Source: Phytoamicus setariae (GTDB taxonomy: Bacteria; Pseudomonadota; Alphaproteobacteria; Rhizobiales; Rhizobiaceae). Taken from it: DNA of 64,000 nt. The stretch spans positions 372,001 to 436,000 of the forward strand of contig NZ_JAEQNC010000003.1 of assembly GCF_016722925.1 (NCBI RefSeq), given 5' to 3'. A program made the translations under genes and the position numbers. The notes below the pieces were generated by a model that was given only the letters and a program-made list of their open reading frames with translations, ran no database searches and was not told the DNA's origin. Of the stretch, positions 26,944 to 36,333 are shown piece after piece; within the stretch, counting starts at the first letter, position 1, and every line of letters starts with the position of its first letter.

Positions 26944-28965
26944 CTATAGATGATCGCGATCGATCCATTCGTCTCCCTCCCGTTCAAAGATAAGTCGGTC
27001 GCGTTCGCGCACTTCGAGACGCCATTGCAGATGGAACTGTGTTTCGGTCGATGACACAACGACGCGGGACCTGGTCTCGGCGTCTGCGTCTGCACTCCTG
27101 AAGCCCAGCAGCCAGCCGGTATCGATCCGCGCCGAAAGCGGATCGTCCTCAACTATCGACATCTGGTCGACAACGGATGCCCAGGTCTCGTTGGCGCGAT
27201 CCGTCAGAAGCTGCCGGCCGTGATTGCTGGACATGGTCAAGGTTTCCAAACGCTTGCCGGCATCGACGGTCAGGATGCGCGAATGGACCTCTTCATCGAG
27301 CACCTGCATCGGCACGGGCGGCGAGATCTCGGCTTCTTCGAACGGGTCAAAACCATCGCCCGGCTGCGGCGCACGCACCGGCAGGACAAACCGGCAGATG
27401 CCGGGCTCAAACTCGAAGACCGGCATGCCGGGCAACGGCCAGAGCACCGGCCAATGCTGGTTGGAGAGCACGAGCCGCAAACGATTGCCCTTGCCGAGGC
27501 GGCGGCCGCAATGGCTGAGCTGCAGCCGTGCAGTGACCGGCTCGCCCGCCACGATCGGCTCGGGATGCTCCCGGCTCTGGCGCTGGGCTAGGTTGAGCGA
27601 ACCCCAGGTGACCAGAGTCGAGCTGCCATCCGGCAGCACTTCGCAAAGACGCACGGTCAGCGCACCAAGCGGCAGGTCGGAGCGGAGCGTAAATTCCAGA
27701 GCTGGCGCGCCGAGCAGATCGATGTCCTCTGTCAGCGGCGCGGTGTCAAAGCAAAGCCCCAACCCGTCCTCGCGGCGCTGGTCGCCGGCCATGTCGGGCA
27801 CCTCGCCGCCGTAGCCGCCATAGCGACCACAATCGCGTCCGGCCGTGACCGGTGAGCACAGCCGCAGCGGCTCGCCGCCCTGTCGCGCCATTTCGTCAAG
27901 CGTGCCTGCATTCAGGTAGAGATGTTTCTGGCTGACATTTGGCGATGGCCAGGACGGATCCTGCACCCAGCGACCCGGATGATCGGGGTAGGAATGTGCG
28001 GGCCGATGCGGGTCCTTGATCAGCGTCGTGTAGGCCGGCTCGTCCATGATGCCGGTGTCGACACCTTCCAGCCAGTGCCACCACCAGCGGATCGCTTCCT
28101 TGAGATAGTGAATGGCCGGGCCGGGCGAGCCGAGAAACGGATAAGCGTGTGTCCAAGGGCCGATCAGCCCTTTGCGGGGCCCGCTGAGCCCTTCCATCAG
28201 CCGGGGCACGGCGTTGAAATAGGTGTCGTCCCAGCCGCTGATCGCATAAACGGGGATCTCGATCCTGGAAAAATCCTCCGAGACCGATCCGCGCTTCCAG
28301 TAGGCATCGCGACGCTGGTGACGCATCCAGATGGATGACCAGCATGACGTCGCGTCCAGCCGCTCTTGCCACATCGCCCGCCAGCGGTCGCCAACAATCT
28401 GCGGATCGGGCGGCAGCGCGCCAAGGCCGAGAATGAAGGACGACCACATGGCGTCCTCGGTCAGCAGGCTGCCGCCATAGTAATGCACGTCGTCGGCATA
28501 GCGGTCGTCGGAACAACAGAGCGCGATGATCGCCTTCAAGGCCGGCGGCTGGCGTGCAGCGACCTGCAGCGCGTTGAAGCCGCCCCAGGAAATACCAGTC
28601 ATGCCGACCGATCCGTTCGACCAGCTCTGGCTTGCCAGCCAGGCGATAATCTCGCAGGCATCATCCTGTTCCTGCTCGGTATATTCGTCGGTCAGCAACC
28701 CCTCGGAATCGCCGGACCCCCTGATATCCACCCGACAGCAGGCAAAGCCGTGCCCGGCGATATAGGGATGCATCTTCATATCGCGAAACACGGTGCCATC
28801 GCGGCGGCGATAGGGGATCAGCTCCAGTATCGCCGGAACCGGCTTCTCGTCCGCATCTTCAGGCAGCCAGATGGTCGCGGCCAGCCTGACACCGCCCTTC
28901 ATGGTGATGAAGACCGGATCGAGCGTGCGCACCTTGCGCGGAAAGGTTTCGACGATCTTGGTCAT
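26944..28965 (-). CDS. CocE/NonD-family serine hydrolase
   Basis: A 673-residue X-Pro dipeptidyl-peptidase S15-like hydrolase. The alpha/beta-hydrolase domain has the oxyanion Tyr52 (IPYRRRDGTVF), the dimer-like CRVDIRGSGDSEG and the nucleophile Ser126 in MTGISWGGF; the C-terminal half is a galactose-binding-like beta domain (LEFTLRSDLPLGALTVRLCEVLPDGSSTLVT). Known relatives cleave esters (cocaine, glutaryl-7-ACA) or X-Pro amides. There is no signal peptide, so it acts in the cytoplasm, probably on an imported compound. Its ATG overlaps the MFS stop (ATGA). Confidence 0.9.
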   Translation of the reverse strand: MTKIVETFPRKVRTLDPVFITMKGGVRLAATIWLPEDADEKPVPAILELIPYRRRDGTVFRDMKMHPYIAGHGFACCRVDIRGSGDSEGLLTDEYTEQEQDDACEIIAWLASQSWSNGSVGMTGISWGGFNALQVAARQPPALKAIIALCCSDDRYADDVHYYGGSLLTEDAMWSSFILGLGALPPDPQIVGDRWRAMWQERLDATSCWSSIWMRHQRRDAYWKRGSVSEDFSRIEIPVYAISGWDDTYFNAVPRLMEGLSGPRKGLIGPWTHAYPFLGSPGPAIHYLKEAIRWWWHWLEGVDTGIMDEPAYTTLIKDPHRPAHSYPDHPGRWVQDPSWPSPNVSQKHLYLNAGTLDEMARQGGEPLRLCSPVTAGRDCGRYGGYGGEVPDMAGDQRREDGLGLCFDTAPLTEDIDLLGAPALEFTLRSDLPLGALTVRLCEVLPDGSSTLVTWGSLNLAQRQSREHPEPIVAGEPVTARLQLSHCGRRLGKGNRLRLVLSNQHWPVLWPLPGMPVFEFEPGICRFVLPVRAPQPGDGFDPFEEAEISPPVPMQVLDEEVHSRILTVDAGKRLETLTMSSNHGRQLLTDRANETWASVVDQMSIVEDDPLSARIDTGWLLGFRSADADAETRSRVVVSSTETQFHLQWRLEVRERDRLIFEREGDEWIDRDHL

Positions 28966-30230
28966 TGGCTGGCCTTTCCGGCATCGCCACCATCGGCTTC
29001 GTCATGCGGCGTCCATTCGTAGACGGCAGGCGAGGTCTGGGGATAGGCGACGAACTGTTCACGAGATTTGGCGGCGGGCTGGTGATAGCCGCGCCACAGC
29101 GCATAGGCGGCAAACAGCGTGGAGAGACCGATCGCATACCAGAAGAAGATCGCCGATCCGAACGGCGCCATGCCCGATGTCACGATCGCCGGGCCGATCG
29201 TGCCGCCGAAAGCCCAGATCAGCAGCAGGTTCGAGGAAACCGTGACGAATTCGTCGGGGTCTGCCCGGTCATTGGCATGCGCCACACCGAGCGGATAGAA
29301 GATTTCCGAGATGCCGCCGAAGATCGAAAACAGGATCAGGAACAGCCAGAACGGCGTGGTCGGCGTAAGAAACAGAAAAACGGCGCACAATACGGCAAGC
29401 GTGGCCGACAGCCAGAGCATCATCATCCGTCGGTCGAGCCTGTCAGATAGATAGCCGAGCGGGAACTGCAGGAAAAGCGCGCCAAGTTGCGTCGCCGCCA
29501 TCAGCAGCACGATCGTCTGCTGCGGGAATTTCATTTCCAGTCCATAGAGCGGGCCGATCGAGGCGAAGGTCGAGGAGATCAGGCCGGTCATCAGGCAGGC
29601 GAGCGCACCGATCGGCGAAATGCGGAAGGTGCGGAACAGTTTGATGCCGACAGGCACATGCAGCGCCGGCTCACCGACCCAGATGGCAGTCACCGGGATC
29701 AGCGCGATGACATAGAAGGCGGCCGCGATCATCAGCATCGCGTCGCCCGCCGGATCGATATCGGTCGCAAGCAACTGGCCGAGGCCATAGAACAGACCGA
29801 GCAGCAGCACATAGAGCGTCAGGATTCGGCCGCGGTTCTTGTTGGAGACCATGGCGTTCATCCAGCTCTCGATCACCACCGCCTGTCCTGCATTGGCAAA
29901 GCCGACAATGGCCTGAATGATCATGAAGACAGCGAGATGCGGCTGAATGCCGAGCGAGAGAATGAGGACCGCCGACGTGGCCGAGAGCGCCGCATAGGCA
30001 CGGACTTCACCAACCGAACGGATCAGCCTGACTGAGCCGATGCAGCCGGCGAGAAAGCCTGCGCCCTCCGCCCCGACCACGAGACCAACCGCATCCGGTC
30101 CATAGCCCTCGGCCACCAGCCGAAGCGGCAACAGAGTGTGAAACAGCCCGGAACCCACGGCATGCAGCGCACCGCCCGCCAGAGGCGAGGCGATAGAAAA
30201 GCGCGACATGCCTGCCGGGGTTTGGCTCAT
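28962..30230 (-). CDS. MFS transporter
   Basis: A 422-residue major facilitator protein with about 12 hydrophobic spans and a YcaD-like N-terminal half (LAGGALHAVGSGLFHTLLPLRLVAEGYGPDAVGLVVGAEGAGFLAG) and the inter-domain motif GYLSDRLDRRMMM. The direction and substrate are not predictable. ATG 30230 lies 8 bases after the flavoprotein stop; a start at 30209 is also possible. Its stop overlaps the hydrolase start. Having both an MFS carrier and an ABC importer in one gene run suggests uptake of one compound and export or uptake of another. Confidence 0.88.
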   Translation of the reverse strand: MSQTPAGMSRFSIASPLAGGALHAVGSGLFHTLLPLRLVAEGYGPDAVGLVVGAEGAGFLAGCIGSVRLIRSVGEVRAYAALSATSAVLILSLGIQPHLAVFMIIQAIVGFANAGQAVVIESWMNAMVSNKNRGRILTLYVLLLGLFYGLGQLLATDIDPAGDAMLMIAAAFYVIALIPVTAIWVGEPALHVPVGIKLFRTFRISPIGALACLMTGLISSTFASIGPLYGLEMKFPQQTIVLLMAATQLGALFLQFPLGYLSDRLDRRMMMLWLSATLAVLCAVFLFLTPTTPFWLFLILFSIFGGISEIFYPLGVAHANDRADPDEFVTVSSNLLLIWAFGGTIGPAIVTSGMAPFGSAIFFWYAIGLSTLFAAYALWRGYHQPAAKSREQFVAYPQTSPAVYEWTPHDEADGGDAGKASQ

Positions 30231-30238
30231 TCCCGCAC

Positions 30239-32341
30239 CTATTCCGCGGCTTCGGCGTGTTCGAAGCCGGGCTCGCAATCGGTGATCGGCGTGTCTCTGA
30301 GATAGAGTTTGCGGCTCTGACCCAGCCCCAGTTCACGGGCAGCCTTGTGTCCGCTATGAACAGCATGGGTGATCGCACCGGGCGCCAGCCCATCGCCAAT
30401 GGTGGTGATGCTCTTGATGCCTGCGGCTTCCAGATCGGCCCGTCTTGCCTCAAGCGCATCCCGCAATTCCGTACGCGGCAACCTCAACCCGACGATCAGC
30501 ACCGACCGGCAACTGACTTGGGTCTGCTCGCCGTTGAAGAGATGCGTCAATGTCGCCGTCTCGCCATCGAAGTCTGTCAGCATCTGCAGCGTCGTCACCG
30601 ATACGTTGCGACGGGCGAGTGCCTTGTGGACCAGCGGCAGTTCGTTGGTCATGATAGTCCAGGCCGAGGCCTGGCCCGCCGGGGTCACGTAGGAGACCGG
30701 GATTCCCTGAACTGCCAGATGCTCCGTCAGCACGCCCCCATAGTAGTAATTGTCGAAATCGAAAACCAGCGTCGGGCCTTGCGGCAGGCGGCCTGCGGCG
30801 ATGTCATCGGGCGTATAGACCTCGGGATGATCGAGTTGACCGACCGGAATTTCCATCGAGGAATAGAGCATCCGTGTCCAGCGGGCACCAGTGGCGAGCA
30901 CCACGTGATCGGGCGCGAGATCGATGATCTCGTCGACGCCCAGCGCGCTTTCCAGATACATCGAGACATTGGTCATGTCGTTGAGCCGGCCGAGGCGGTA
31001 ATCGACGACGCGGTTCCAGGCGGCTAGGCCGGGAAGCGTCTTTTCGAAGGTCAGTCTTCCGCCCCATGCCTTGCCGGCATCGGCAAGCGTCACCTCGTGG
31101 CCGGCGCGTGCTGATGTCAGTGCGCATTCCAGGCCAGCAGGTCCACCGCCGACAACCAGTACCTTTTCCCGCTTCTTCGCCGGCTCCACACGTTCGGGAT
31201 GCCAGCCGCGCCGCCACTCCTCGCCCGCTGTCGGGTTCTGGGTGCAGCGGACGGGCACGCTGTCGTGCCAGCTGGAAATACAGATGTTGCAGCCGATGCA
31301 TTCGCGGATTTCCTCCAGGCGGCCTTCCCTGACCTTGTTGGGCAGGAACGGGTCGGCAATCGAGGGACGTGCACCGCCGATGAAATCGAGCACACCACGG
31401 CGGATCTGGCTGACCATCGTATCGGGCGAGGTGAAGCGGCCCACGCCCACCACCGGCTTATCCGTCATCTTCTTGACGAAATCGATCACCGGCTCGTGGC
31501 TGCCTTCGCCGGTGAAACGGGAGGCGGAACAGTCCGTCGGGCTCGAATCCATCTTCACATCGAAGAGGTCGGCATGGTCGGAGAGCAGCTCGATCAATTC
31601 ATGGGCTTCGGAGGCTTGATGGGTGCCTGCCCGGCCGCGCAACTCCTCGAGGCTGACACGAAGTGCCACGCCGCAGTCCTTGCCGACCGCATCGCGGGTA
31701 ACGTCCAGCATCTCCTTGACGAAACGGATGCGGTTTTCGATGCCGCCACCGTATTCGTCGGTGCGCTTGTTATATTCCGGCAGCAGGAATTCGTAGCCGA
31801 GATAGCCCATGCCGGCATAGACGTAGACGATATCGAAGCCGGCGGTCCGGGCTTTCCTCGCCCCTTCCGCCTGCCAGCGCAACACGTCCCTGATATCGGA
31901 TTTGTCCATGCTCTTCGGACGCAGATTGCCCATGAAACCGATATGGGTGGCCATCCAGGGAATACCCGAGGGCGAAAGCGGCGGCAGGCGGCTCGCCCGG
32001 TTCATCACCGAAGCGCCGCCGTGCCAGAGCTCGACGCCGGCCAGCGACCCGTGGCGATGCACCGCATCGGTCATCAGGGCGTGCGCGCGGATGTCGTTCT
32101 TGTCCCACATCGTCGCCATCGGCAGCGGCGCATCGTCCGAGGTCGGATCGATCGAACAGGCTCCCGTGCAGATGACGCCCCAGCCGCCCTCGGCCTTGGC
32201 CCCGCGAAAGCCCGCACGCACCCGCGGTAGCGCATTGGTCATGCCGCTTGCATGCGGCACCTGGTAGAAGCGGTTCGGAGCCGTGACCGGACCGATACGC
32301 ACAGGTTCAAACAGCACATCGTAACGGGAATCCCGCATCAT
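30239..32341 (-). CDS. trimethylamine-dehydrogenase-like FMN/4Fe-4S/FAD oxidoreductase
   Basis: A 700-residue protein with an old-yellow-enzyme TIM barrel (residues 8-340), a 4Fe-4S motif with Cys348, Cys351, Cys354 and Cys366 (CIGCNICISSWH), and a C-terminal dinucleotide-binding domain (VLVVGGGPAGLECAL). The overall match is to trimethylamine dehydrogenase and the N-methylproline/dimethylglycine demethylases (StcD, DgcA). The TMADH Cys that covalently holds FMN aligns with Ala31 (QVPHASG), Tyr60 with Ala61, and no Trp is found at residues 258-276, whereas Trp358 (TMADH Trp355) is kept. So the cofactor is not cysteinyl-linked and the substrate is probably not trimethylamine. It heads the operon. 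Confidence 0.92.
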   Translation of the reverse strand: MMRDSRYDVLFEPVRIGPVTAPNRFYQVPHASGMTNALPRVRAGFRGAKAEGGWGVICTGACSIDPTSDDAPLPMATMWDKNDIRAHALMTDAVHRHGSLAGVELWHGGASVMNRASRLPPLSPSGIPWMATHIGFMGNLRPKSMDKSDIRDVLRWQAEGARKARTAGFDIVYVYAGMGYLGYEFLLPEYNKRTDEYGGGIENRIRFVKEMLDVTRDAVGKDCGVALRVSLEELRGRAGTHQASEAHELIELLSDHADLFDVKMDSSPTDCSASRFTGEGSHEPVIDFVKKMTDKPVVGVGRFTSPDTMVSQIRRGVLDFIGGARPSIADPFLPNKVREGRLEEIRECIGCNICISSWHDSVPVRCTQNPTAGEEWRRGWHPERVEPAKKREKVLVVGGGPAGLECALTSARAGHEVTLADAGKAWGGRLTFEKTLPGLAAWNRVVDYRLGRLNDMTNVSMYLESALGVDEIIDLAPDHVVLATGARWTRMLYSSMEIPVGQLDHPEVYTPDDIAAGRLPQGPTLVFDFDNYYYGGVLTEHLAVQGIPVSYVTPAGQASAWTIMTNELPLVHKALARRNVSVTTLQMLTDFDGETATLTHLFNGEQTQVSCRSVLIVGLRLPRTELRDALEARRADLEAAGIKSITTIGDGLAPGAITHAVHSGHKAARELGLGQSRKLYLRDTPITDCEPGFEHAEAAE

Positions 32342-32588
32342 GCCACACCCTCGTTCCCCGCCCGCCATGTTTTATGCGGGTCATTGAGGGCAAGGATAGG
32401 CACGGAATATTTTTTGCGCAAGAGAAATTATAAGATCGTATAACAAGTCTTGAATTCTATTTTATTTCATGTATTTAATCTTCTTGTCGGTATGATTATT
32501 CACCGAATTGCTGCCCATTCTATGGGTGCCGCCTTATAAAAACGAACGCGAATGCGCATGATTGAAACGATGAAACAGGCTCGCTGAT
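32342..32588. promoter_or_regulatory. divergent promoter region with candidate TetR operator
   Basis: The 247-base gap between the flavoprotein gene and the BetI-like regulator is AT-rich from 32405 to 32540. A 16-base near-palindrome, TTATAAGATCGTATAA, lies at 32428-32443 (14 of 16 positions symmetrical, centred on GATC). Its size and place fit a TetR-family operator that would control both directions. No other clear dyad was seen. Confidence 0.55.
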
Positions 32589-33227
32589 TTGGCCAAATCC
32601 GAAGCAATGAAAAGCCGGGCGCGCTTCCGGCGTGAAACCCCGGAAGACCGGCGCCGACAACTCGGCGAGGCAGCGCTTCGGTGTATCGTCAAACATGGAA
32701 ATGCAGGTGTTTCCGTGCGCCAGATCGCGGCCGAAGCAGGTGTTACCCAGGGGCTGATCACCCATCATTTCGGAGAGATCAACGAATTGGTTGCCTATGC
32801 CTTCGACATCATGTCCGACGGACTGCTGCAAGCCATTCTCAAGGCGGTCGCTGAAGCGGCTCCGACCCCGCAGGCGCGGCTCGAAGCTTTCATCGACACC
32901 TCTTTCTCACCTATCCTGTTCGATCGAGACGTGTTGGGTGTCTGGGTGGTGTTCTGGGGGCTGATCCTGCATTCGCCACGCATGAGCACATCGCAGCAGG
33001 GTGAATATTCAGACTATGTCAACACGGTCGAAAGCCTGATCCGCGATCTGGCTGCCGAGGAGAAATTTTCGGTCGGCGATGTCAGGCTGACGGCAATCGC
33101 GTTCACTGCGCTGCTCGACGGCCTCTGGCTGGCCTGGTGCTTGAATCCCGCCGCTTTCAAGCCCGAGGAGGGCGTGCAACTGTGCCGCAACTGGGTGGAA
33201 GGACTGCGCCGCGGCGCCTACGCCTGA
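32589..33227 (+). CDS. BetI-like TetR-family transcriptional regulator
   Basis: A 212-residue regulator. The helix-turn-helix covers about residues 20-66 (ETPEDRRRQLGEAALRCIVKHGNAGVSVRQIAAEAGVTQGLITHHFG), and the C-terminal ligand domain has the BetI pattern (FSPILFDRDVLGVWVVFWGLI, then LDGLWLAWCLNPAAFKPEEG). BetI represses choline-glycine betaine genes and responds to choline; a close relative next to a methylamine-type operon suggests a quaternary-amine effector. The frame starts at TTG 32589; ATG 32607 is an alternative that keeps the whole DNA-binding domain. Confidence 0.88.
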   Translation: MAKSEAMKSRARFRRETPEDRRRQLGEAALRCIVKHGNAGVSVRQIAAEAGVTQGLITHHFGEINELVAYAFDIMSDGLLQAILKAVAEAAPTPQARLEAFIDTSFSPILFDRDVLGVWVVFWGLILHSPRMSTSQQGEYSDYVNTVESLIRDLAAEEKFSVGDVRLTAIAFTALLDGLWLAWCLNPAAFKPEEGVQLCRNWVEGLRRGAYA

Positions 33228-33270
33228 CCGCACTCGACAGAGACATAGCGAGCGCTTCGACCTGCCGTCC

Positions 33271-34437
33271 CTATGCCAGCTGAAATGCCTCGAAGGCCTG
33301 CAGCGCCTCGTCCACGGCCTGGCGCTGGTCGGCGCTTTCATCGCCGAATTTCGTCCATTTGTTGATCACCATTCGCCTGCCCTGCCTGTCCGTCTTCATG
33401 TCGATCGCCGCGACGATGCGTCCGTCATAAAGCACCGGCAAGGCAAAGTAGCCCAGCACCCGCTTTTCCGCCGGCACATAGGCCTCAAAGCGGTGGGCAT
33501 AGCCGAAGAAGAGTTCCAGCCGTTTTCGTTGGATGACCAGGGGATCGAATGGCGACAGGATTTTTGCCTTCGGGGCGGCGCGGGAAATCGGTTTTTCAAG
33601 CGCCTCCGGCGCCGCCCAATGCTCCGTTCTGTCGCCCTTGAGCAGCACCGGGACAAGTCGGCCCGCAGCCACCCGCTCTTCCAGCAATGCCCGGATCTCA
33701 GGCTTGCGCCGTGCTTCAAGATAGCAGACAGAATCCAGACTGACGATTCCCTGCGAACGAAGGGCGCGATCAAGCAGATAGGCATTCACCTCTTCTTCCG
33801 CCGCCGGTTCTGGCCCCTGCTCCCAGCCGAAATGCCGCCCGGTCAGGTCGTAGGTCTTCAACATTCCCGAACGCGACGAGATCGTCAGCGTACCATTATA
33901 AAAGGCCTTCGACAGCACCCGCCGGCTCGGCTTGCGGCTGCCCCAGGCATGGTCCTTCTCGACGAGCACGTCGTCGTCGATATCGCGGATCGAAATCGGC
34001 CCCTCGTCTGCGATGCGCCTGAGCAGGCGCTCGGTCTCATCAGCGGTTACCTTGGAAGAGCTCCCGTCCACAGAAGCACTTCTCTGGGCCATTGCCGGCA
34101 TGAAGTAGCGATAATCCTCGGTCGCGACATAGGCGAGCGCATGCGTCCAATACTCGAAGACGCTCTTCTTGGCTGATTGGGCCTTGCCGAGATCGCTGCG
34201 CTGGTAGGACGGCAGGCGGGTATGGAGAATGTGGTGGTGGCAGCGCTCGATGACATGGATAGTGTCGATCTGAACATATCCGAGATGGCGGACCACATTG
34301 GCAACGGCTTCTGCTCCGCTGCCGCTCGCGATGCGACTTGTCAGCCCCTGGGCGGCAAGCCAGATCTGCCGGGCCCTATGGCGGGTGATGGACCGGTTAT
34401 CGGTGCTGCTCGTGACTGCCCTGCTTGCCGTTTTCAT
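33271..34437 (-). CDS. YcaQ/AlkZ-family winged-helix DNA glycosylase
   Basis: A 388-residue HTH_42 (COG3214) protein. The N-terminal part contains GYVQIDTIHVIERCHHHIL, with the QxD-type catalytic motif reported for YcaQ, the E. coli glycosylase that unhooks interstrand crosslinks. The C-terminal part contains the conserved ILSPFDPLVIQRKRLELFFGYAHRFEAYVPAEKRVLGYFALPVLYDGRIVAAIDMK-type block that closes the family. ATG 34437 was chosen over the upstream frame because it leaves a family-like N-terminus. It is convergent with the tetR gene and separated from guaA by a large hairpin. Confidence 0.85.
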   Translation of the reverse strand: MKTASRAVTSSTDNRSITRHRARQIWLAAQGLTSRIASGSGAEAVANVVRHLGYVQIDTIHVIERCHHHILHTRLPSYQRSDLGKAQSAKKSVFEYWTHALAYVATEDYRYFMPAMAQRSASVDGSSSKVTADETERLLRRIADEGPISIRDIDDDVLVEKDHAWGSRKPSRRVLSKAFYNGTLTISSRSGMLKTYDLTGRHFGWEQGPEPAAEEEVNAYLLDRALRSQGIVSLDSVCYLEARRKPEIRALLEERVAAGRLVPVLLKGDRTEHWAAPEALEKPISRAAPKAKILSPFDPLVIQRKRLELFFGYAHRFEAYVPAEKRVLGYFALPVLYDGRIVAAIDMKTDRQGRRMVINKWTKFGDESADQRQAVDEALQAFEAFQLA

Positions 34438-34602
34438 GGGTGACCTTCTGGAGGGGTCTGCGGATCGGATGGTTGTGCAATTGGTAACCCATTGCCCACT
34501 GACCGCGAAACCCGAAAATAGTCGGGGCAACCGTTGCCTGCACCCGACATAGCGCAGCCTTCGTCAAACAAGTGGCAGCATGTATCGAAAAGGACCGCGC
34601 AA

Positions 34603-34684
34603 GAAAAAGCCCGGTGCGATGTTGAACTGACACCCGAAGTTGATGTCCAACTTTCGGGGTCAGTTCAATGTCGCACCGGGCCTT
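34603..34684 (-). terminator. guaA terminator with unusually long, IS-end-like stem
   Basis: Read on the minus strand, 29 bases after the guaA stop, AAGGCCCGGTGCGA pairs with TCGCACCGGGCTTTTTC to form a strong stem plus T-run. Inside it, a second inverted repeat extends the stem: TGAACTGACCCCGAAAGTTG faces a close reverse-complement copy, with only a few central bases unpaired. The outer part is a normal intrinsic terminator; the inner part looks like two abutted insertion-sequence ends. Confidence 0.85.
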
Positions 34685-34712
34685 GATTATGCAAGGGGCG
34701 GAAGGATTGACC

Positions 34713-36275
34713 CTATTCCCACTCGATCGTGCCGGGAGGCTTCGACGTGACGTCGTAGACCACGCGGTTGATGCCACGGACTTCGTTGATGATGCGGGTC
34801 GCCGCACGGCCGAGGAAGTTCATGTCGTAGTGATAGAAATCCGCCGTCATGCCATCGACCGAGGTGACGGCGCGCAGCGCGCAGACGAACTCGTAGGTGC
34901 GGCCATCGCCCATGACGCCGACGGTCTGCACCGGCAGCAACACGGCGAATGCCTGCCAGATCTTGTCGTAGAGGCCGGCCTTGCGGATCTCGTCGAGATA
35001 GACCGCATCGGCATCGCGCAGGATGTCGAGCTTTTCGCGGGTAATGCCACCGGGGCAGCGGATCGCAAGACCCGGCCCCGGGAACGGGTGGCGTCCGATG
35101 AAACTGTCGGGCAGGCCGAGTTCCTTGCCGAGAACGCGGACTTCGTCCTTGAACAGCTCGCGCAGCGGCTCGACGAGCTGCATATTCATACGCTCGGGCA
35201 GGCCGCCGACATTGTGGTGGGACTTGATGGTGACCGAGGGGCCGCCGGTAAAGGACACGCTTTCGATCACGTCGGGATAGAGCGTGCCCTGGGCGAGGAA
35301 TTCAGCGCCACCAAGCTTCTTGGCTTCTTCCTCGAAGACCTCGATGAACAGGCGTCCGATAATCTTGCGCTTGGTTTCGGGATCGCTCACGCCTTCCAGC
35401 TCGCCGACGAAGCGATCGACGGCATCGACGTGGATCAGATGCAAATTGTAATGCTGCTGGAACATGGCGACCACATCGGCCGCCTCGTTCTTGCGCATCA
35501 GGCCGTGGTCGACGAGAATGCAGGTGAGCTGGTCGCCAACGGCCTCATGAATGAGCAGCGCTGCGACAGAGGAATCGACGCCGCCGGAGAGCGCGCAGAT
35601 GACGCGCTTGTCACCGACCTGCTGGCGGATCGCATCGACGGCGCGAGCGCGATAAGCCGACATCGACCAGTCGCTCTGGATACCGGCAATCTTGTGAACG
35701 AAATTGGACAGCAGCTTGGCGCCATCCGGCGTGTGCACCACTTCCGGATGGAACATCGTCGTGTAGTAGCGACGGCTCTCGTTGACGGCGATGGCGAACG
35801 GTGCGTTTTCGGACGTGCCGATCACTTCGAAGCCTTCAGGTGCAACGGTGACGCGGTCGCCGTGGCTCATCCACACCGGGTACTTCTTGCCGACGTCCCA
35901 AAAGCCTTCGAAAAGCGGACTGGGCTTGAGGATCTCGACATCGGCGCGACCGAATTCACGAGCATGCCCGCCCTCCACCTTGCCACCGAGCTGGGTGGCC
36001 ATCGTTTGCTGGCCATAACAGATCGCCAGGATCGGCAAGCCTGAATCAAACACTGCCTGTGGTGCGCGGGGGCTACCCTGGTCCAGCACCGATGCCGGGC
36101 CGCCGGAGAAGATGATCGCCTTCGGTCGCAAGCGGTTGAAAGCTTCTTCTGCGGACTGGAAGGGGACGATCTCGCAGTAGACGCCCGCTTCGCGGACGCG
36201 CCGGCCGATGAGCTGCGTCACCTGGCTGCCGAAATCGATGATGAGGACGGTGTCGGAGTGTGCTGTCTGGGTCAT
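34713..36275 (-). CDS. guaA: GMP synthase (glutamine-hydrolysing)
   Basis: A 520-residue GuaA. The N-terminal class I glutamine amidotransferase has the nucleophile in [12 protein letters not shown] and the His/Glu pair in [13 protein letters not shown]. The ATP pyrophosphatase domain has the P-loop SGGVDSS, and the C-terminal dimer domain ends in KPPGTIEWE. It converts XMP to GMP. It stands as a single minus-strand gene ending in a strong terminator. Confidence 0.97.
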   Translation of the reverse strand: MTQTAHSDTVLIIDFGSQVTQLIGRRVREAGVYCEIVPFQSAEEAFNRLRPKAIIFSGGPASVLDQGSPRAPQAVFDSGLPILAICYGQQTMATQLGGKVEGGHAREFGRADVEILKPSPLFEGFWDVGKKYPVWMSHGDRVTVAPEGFEVIGTSENAPFAIAVNESRRYYTTMFHPEVVHTPDGAKLLSNFVHKIAGIQSDWSMSAYRARAVDAIRQQVGDKRVICALSGGVDSSVAALLIHEAVGDQLTCILVDHGLMRKNEAADVVAMFQQHYNLHLIHVDAVDRFVGELEGVSDPETKRKIIGRLFIEVFEEEAKKLGGAEFLAQGTLYPDVIESVSFTGGPSVTIKSHHNVGGLPERMNMQLVEPLRELFKDEVRVLGKELGLPDSFIGRHPFPGPGLAIRCPGGITREKLDILRDADAVYLDEIRKAGLYDKIWQAFAVLLPVQTVGVMGDGRTYEFVCALRAVTSVDGMTADFYHYDMNFLGRAATRIINEVRGINRVVYDVTSKPPGTIEWE

Positions 36276-36333
36276 GGCGAGCCTTTAAATAAAATGGGCC
36301 GCCCGCGCAAGATCGTTTGAACCTGGCAAAGCG

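Noticed and set aside
34668-36044. A 458-codon frame opposite guaA
   Set aside because: It is antisense to a complete GuaA and shows a composition typical of reverse-strand reading, with no recognisable domain.
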